A DNA stretch of 64,000 nt from Candidatus Thiothrix putei (GTDB lineage: Bacteria > Pseudomonadota > Gammaproteobacteria > Thiotrichales > Thiotrichaceae), in NCBI GenBank assembly GCA_029972225.1, contig CP124756.1, forward strand, positions 2,524,001 through 2,588,000, given 5' to 3'. The notes under the pieces were generated by a model. It had not been told where the DNA came from, ran no database searches, and worked only from the letters and a program-made list of their open reading frames with translations. The translations under genes and the position numbers were made by a program. Positions 60,427 to 64,000 of this stretch are shown in pieces; position 1 is the first letter of the stretch; every line of letters begins with the position of its first letter.

Positions 60427-61635
60427 TCAAACATCCAACACCAAGCGAACCGGATTTTCAACCAATTCCTTGATGGTTTTGAGGAAGGTAACAGCACCTT
60501 GACCGTCGACGATGCGGTGGTCATACGAGAGAGCCACATACATCATCGGGCGAATAACGATCTGATCATTGACAACGACAGGGCGCTTCTGGATCGCGTG
60601 CATCCCCAGAATCGCGCTTTGAGGAGGGTTTAGAATTGGGGTTGATAGCAACGACCCAAAAACGCCCCCGTTGGTTATAGTGAACGTACCACCAGTCAGA
60701 TCGTTCATATCCAGCTTACCTTCACGGGCTTTAGCAGCGTAACCAGCAATGCCGGATTCGATGTCAGCCAGACCCATGTTTTCAGTGTTGCGCAGGATAG
60801 GCACGACTAGTCCGCGATCAGATGACACGGCAATCCCAATATCGCAGAAGCCGTGGTAAACAATGTCATTGCCATCAATCGAGGCATTGACTTCAGGGAA
60901 ACGTTGCAGCGCGACAGCGGCTGCTTTCACGAACAGAGACATAAAGCCCAGTTTCGCTTTGTGTTTTTTCTCGAATGCGTCTTTGTATTCAGTACGCAGA
61001 TCCATCAACGGCTTCATGTCGATTTCGTTGAAGGTAGTCAGCATCGCAGTGGATTGCTTGGCGTACATCAGGCGTTCGGCGATGCGGGCGCGGAGGCGGG
61101 TCATGGGAACGCGCTGTTCCATGCGAGCACCGGAAGCAGTAACGGCAACAGTTGGTGCAGGTGCGGCGGCGACTGGAGCAGCAACAGGAGCTGGTGCGGC
61201 AGCAGGTTTCGCGGCAACAGCGGCTTGCACGTCTTCTTTGAGGATACGGCCTTGCTTGCCAGAACCGTCAACATCAGCAGCAGTGAGGTTGTTTTCTGCC
61301 ATCAGTTTGCGGGCAGCGGGAGCGGTTTGTGGTTCAGTGCTTGCTGCTGGAGCAGAAACCACAGGAGCTGCTTCGGCTTTTGGAGCAGCGGCAACTGCGC
61401 CAACGGTCATACGACCCAACAACTGGCTGCTAATGACGGTTGCACCCGCTTGTTGGACTATTTCGGTGAGGACACCATCAGCAGGAGCAGGTACTTCCAG
61501 TACCACTTTGTCTGTTTCGATTTCAACCAGTACTTCATCCTGTTTGACACTGTCACCGACTTTCTTGCTCCATGTTACCACGGTAGCGTCGGCGACGGAT
61601 TCCGGCAGTACCGGGGTCAGAATTTCACTGCTCAT
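60427..61635 (-). CDS. sucB: 2-oxoglutarate dehydrogenase E2 component (dihydrolipoyl succinyltransferase)
   Basis: I use ATG 61635 ([20 protein letters not shown]), with AAGGATG upstream; a GTG two codons earlier is possible. 402 residues: an N-terminal lipoyl domain with [12 protein letters not shown] (the lipoyl-Lys), an Ala/Pro-rich linker, a peripheral subunit-binding domain ([20 protein letters not shown]), a second linker and the catalytic domain with [15 protein letters not shown] and the active-site [15 protein letters not shown]. sucA is not next to it in the window, which is unusual because sucA normally precedes sucB. Confidence 0.96.
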   Translation of the reverse strand: MSSEILTPVLPESVADATVVTWSKKVGDSVKQDEVLVEIETDKVVLEVPAPADGVLTEIVQQAGATVISSQLLGRMTVGAVAAAPKAEAAPVVSAPAASTEPQTAPAARKLMAENNLTAADVDGSGKQGRILKEDVQAAVAAKPAAAPAPVAAPVAAAPAPTVAVTASGARMEQRVPMTRLRARIAERLMYAKQSTAMLTTFNEIDMKPLMDLRTEYKDAFEKKHKAKLGFMSLFVKAAAVALQRFPEVNASIDGNDIVYHGFCDIGIAVSSDRGLVVPILRNTENMGLADIESGIAGYAAKAREGKLDMNDLTGGTFTITNGGVFGSLLSTPILNPPQSAILGMHAIQKRPVVVNDQIVIRPMMYVALSYDHRIVDGQGAVTFLKTIKELVENPVRLVLDV

Positions 61636-61670
61636 CTGCACACATCCTTAGCTTTTGACTAATCTTATTA

Positions 61671-61733
61671 ATTGTCGACATTATAGGGTTTTTTATGTGT
61701 AAGATCAATTGAAAAAACGTCACATTGTCGACA
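61671..61733 (-). promoter_or_regulatory. sucB promoter with two TGTCGACA operator-like sites
   Basis: On the minus strand TTGATC (61703-61708) and TATAAT (61680-61685) are separated by 17 bases, a strong sigma70-type promoter 45 bp before sucB. Two copies of ATTGTCGACA followed by TTA or CTA flank it: one at 61671-61680 touches the -10 and start point, the other at 61724-61733 lies upstream of the -35, 53 bp apart. TGTCGACA is a perfect palindrome. The layout (about five helical turns) suggests cooperative repression by looping or a dimeric regulator. The regulator is unknown. Confidence 0.75.
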
Positions 61734-61743
61734 CTAAAAACAC

Positions 61744-61765
61744 AAAAGACCCCGTAGGGTCTTTT
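61744..61765 (-). terminator. Rho-independent terminator of pnp
   Basis: AAAAGACCC (61744-61752) and GGGTCTTTT (61757-61765) pair around a CGTA tetraloop. It lies 27 bp after the pnp stop codon on the minus strand and ends in a U-run. It insulates sucB from pnp. Confidence 0.9.
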
Positions 61766-61792
61766 GCTGAGTATTAACGAGGCGAAGAAAAC

Positions 61793-63886
61793 TTACTCGC
61801 CTTCGCCCACCGCTTTCATGCTCAAGCGCATCCGACCTTGGCGGTCGATTTCGATGACTTTGACTTTAACCGTATCGCCTTCATTGACGAAATCGGTCAC
61901 GCGCTCGACACGCTCATCGCTGATTTGTGAAATATGCAGCAAACCGTCTTTGCCCGGCAGAATGGTGACAAATGCACCGAAGTCCATCAGACGCACGACT
62001 TTACCGGTGTAAACCTTGTTGAGTTCGACTTCGGCAGTAATCGCTTCGATCATGCTGCGAGCTTCGTAAGCTGCTTTCGCATCAATTGCCGCAATCTTGA
62101 TGAAACCTTCGTCGTTGATGTCAACACTTGCGCCAGTCGCAGCGGTAATAGCACGGATGGTTTCGCCACCTTTACCGATGACTTCGCGGATTTTGTCCGG
62201 GTTGATTTTCATGGTGACATAACGTGGTGCGTATTCGGATACTTCATCACGCGGCGCTTCCAGCCCTTTCGCCATTTCACCCAAGATATACAAACGCCCC
62301 GCTTTGGCTTGTACCAAGGCTTGCTGCATGATTTCTTTGGTAATGCCGGTGATTTTGATGTCCATTTGCAGCGCGGTAATACCGTCAGCGGAACCTGCTA
62401 CTTTAAAGTCCATATCGCCAAGGTGATCCTCATCACCAAGGATGTCGGACAATACCGCGAAACGCTCGCCTTCCTTGATCAAGCCCATCGCGATACCCGC
62501 CACAGGAGCTTTCAACGGCACGCCTGCGTCCATCATCGACAAGGAACTACCGCACACACTCGCCATCGAGCTAGAGCCGTTGGATTCAGTGATTTCAGAC
62601 ACGCAACGAATGGTGTAAGGGAAATCGTCAGTAGTCGGCACCATCGCCTTCACGCCACGCTTGGCAAGACGACCATGACCAATTTCACGACGCTTAGGTG
62701 AACCGAAACGACCGATTTCACCCACGCTGTACGGCGGGAAGTTGTAATTAAACAGGAAGTTATCTTTGTATTCGCCAGTAATCGCGTCGATCACCTGTGC
62801 ATCGCGTTCTGTACCCAACGTGGTCACAACCAATGCCTGTGTTTCGCCACGCGTGAACAGCGCGGAACCGTGGGCACGCGGCAATACGCCAACACGCACG
62901 GTAATTTTACGCACGGTATCTAGGGTGCGACCATCAATACGTGGTTTGCCATCAAGGATGCTGCCGCGCACGACTTTCTTTTCAGCGTTTTTGAATTCGC
63001 CTTTGATTTCGTCAGCCGTGAAGCCCTCTTCGCCCTCTTTCGCTGCCAGTTTCTCAATCAGCGCATTCTGCACTTCATGGATACGGGCATAACGCGCTTG
63101 CTTGTCAGCGATTTGGAAGGCTTCAACCAGATCCGCCGAACAAGCCGCTTCTACTGCATCTGCCAATGCGGTATTGGCTACCGGTGCAGTCCAATCCCAT
63201 GCGGGGGTAGCCACTTCAGCCGCCAATTCTTTGATGGCGTTAATAGCAACTTGCATTTGTTCGTGACCGAACATCACCGCGCCCAACATCACGTCTTCGC
63301 TGAGTTCATTCGCCTCAGATTCAACCATCAGCACGGCACAATCCGTGCCTGCAATCACCAGATCCAAATCCGACGTGAGCAAGTCTTCTTTGGATGGATT
63401 CAGCAAATAGCCGCCGTCACGGTAGCCCACGCGAGCGGCACCGATAGGGCCTTGGAAAGGCATACCGGAAAGTGCCATGACCGCTGATGCACCCAGTAAC
63501 GCCGGAATGTCAGCGCTGACAGAAGGGTTCATGGAAACCACGGTGGCAATCAATTGCACTTCGTGAGTGAAGCCTTCTGGGAACAGCGGACGCAATGGAC
63601 GGTCGATCAAACGTGCCACCAGCGTTTCTTCTTCGGTAGCACGCGCTTCACGCTTGAAGAAACCACCGGGGATGCGACCGGCTGCGTAAAATTTTTCTTG
63701 GTAATCAACCGTCATTGGGAAGAAATCGCGACCGGGCACAGTTTCTTTGCTGCCAACGACAGTGACCAGCACGCTGGTGTCATCCATTGTGATCATGACG
63801 GCGGCGGTGGCTTGTTTGGCGATTTCGCCGGTTTCGATAGTGACGGTGTTATTGCCGTATTGGAAAGTCTTGGTGATTTTTGCCAT
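61793..63886 (-). CDS. pnp: Polyribonucleotide nucleotidyltransferase
   Basis: 697 residues. Two RNase PH-like domains (early region [21 protein letters not shown] is seen as [19 protein letters not shown]; second core region [20 protein letters not shown] and [20 protein letters not shown]), then a KH domain with the GxxG loop ([15 protein letters not shown]) and an S1 domain ([25 protein letters not shown]). It degrades RNA phosphorolytically in the degradosome. AAGGAAC precedes the ATG. The upstream 5' leader contains a hairpin (63948-63994). rpsO is expected just beyond the window. Confidence 0.97.
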   Translation of the reverse strand: MAKITKTFQYGNNTVTIETGEIAKQATAAVMITMDDTSVLVTVVGSKETVPGRDFFPMTVDYQEKFYAAGRIPGGFFKREARATEEETLVARLIDRPLRPLFPEGFTHEVQLIATVVSMNPSVSADIPALLGASAVMALSGMPFQGPIGAARVGYRDGGYLLNPSKEDLLTSDLDLVIAGTDCAVLMVESEANELSEDVMLGAVMFGHEQMQVAINAIKELAAEVATPAWDWTAPVANTALADAVEAACSADLVEAFQIADKQARYARIHEVQNALIEKLAAKEGEEGFTADEIKGEFKNAEKKVVRGSILDGKPRIDGRTLDTVRKITVRVGVLPRAHGSALFTRGETQALVVTTLGTERDAQVIDAITGEYKDNFLFNYNFPPYSVGEIGRFGSPKRREIGHGRLAKRGVKAMVPTTDDFPYTIRCVSEITESNGSSSMASVCGSSLSMMDAGVPLKAPVAGIAMGLIKEGERFAVLSDILGDEDHLGDMDFKVAGSADGITALQMDIKITGITKEIMQQALVQAKAGRLYILGEMAKGLEAPRDEVSEYAPRYVTMKINPDKIREVIGKGGETIRAITAATGASVDINDEGFIKIAAIDAKAAYEARSMIEAITAEVELNKVYTGKVVRLMDFGAFVTILPGKDGLLHISQISDERVERVTDFVNEGDTVKVKVIEIDRQGRMRLSMKAVGEGE

Positions 63887-63947
63887 GACGTTGGGCGTTC
63901 CTTTGATAGGTGTTATTACAATTGCAAATGGAGTGTCACGGGCAGGC

Positions 63948-63994
63948 TGTTGATAAAGATTCGGAAGTGAGCGTGATACAAACCTTTATCAACA
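63948..63994 (-). promoter_or_regulatory. Hairpin in the pnp leader
   Basis: TGTTGATAAAG (63948-63958) and CTTTATCAACA (63984-63994) form a perfect 11-bp stem with a 25-base loop, about 62-108 bases upstream of the pnp ATG. In E. coli a leader stem-loop is cut by RNase III and then used by PNPase for autoregulation; the same is likely here. Confidence 0.6.
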
Positions 63995-64000
63995 ACCTTC

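Overview
The window is a chromosomal segment of a gammaproteobacterium. The order recA-recX-alaS-lysC-csrA-tRNA-Ser, the cmoA-cmoB pair, xerD-dsbC and the suc-lpd-gltA-acnB block point there. A diversity-generating retroelement with a NACHT target, Uma2 and small toxin-antitoxin genes, several insertion sequences and a polyhydroxyalkanoate synthase remnant would fit a filamentous Thiothrix-like member of the Thiotrichales. That genus-level guess is inference.

Region 1 (1-8.5 kb) is accessory. It starts with the end of a MEKHLA-domain gene and a transglutaminase of the Pep-13 (oomycete elicitor) family. It is followed, on the minus strand, by a complete diversity-generating retroelement (DGR). 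In transcription order this comprises a template repeat (TR, 7674-7798), a small two-helix membrane protein, a 932-residue NACHT NTPase ending in a formylglycine-generating-enzyme/C-type-lectin-like domain whose last codons are the variable repeat (VR, 4354-4478), a DGR reverse transcriptase and the Avd accessory protein. TR and VR align over 125 bp without gaps. All 13 differences fall on adenines of the coding-strand TR, which is the signature of DGR mutagenesis. tadA lies directly downstream, and a VapBC pair lies beyond the TR.

Region 2 (8.5-19.4 kb) is housekeeping on the minus strand: tilS, accA, a ferredoxin-NADP reductase, an FAD dehydrogenase, tRNA-Ser(GCU), csrA, lysC, alaS, recX and recA.

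Region 3 (19.4-38.9 kb) is a decayed, IS-rich accessory island. It holds an Uma2 protein, a phaC remnant, one truncated and two complete copies of an IS66-family element, an IS630-like element, a beta-class DNA methyltransferase with a PIN toxin operon, two defective pieces of mfd, an AT-rich neprosin-like gene broken by IS66 and ISKra4 insertions, a second PIN pair, and an ISBst12-type IS66 element. The IS ends and target duplications allow part of the history to be reconstructed.

Region 4 (38.9-64 kb) is again core genome: a calcium/sodium antiporter, a YciK-like reductase, cmoA-cmoB, a 2OG dioxygenase, a cysteine-protease-like lipoprotein, ubiG, methylthioadenosine salvage (mtaD, mtnA), xerD, dsbC and mutS. 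It ends with a minus-strand run sucB-lpd-sucC-sucD-gltA-acnB and then pnp. sucB is preceded by a clear sigma70-type promoter flanked by two copies of a TGTCGACA palindrome. Palindromic repeat elements occur between genes, and two appear to have been accepted in frame inside tadA and mutS.
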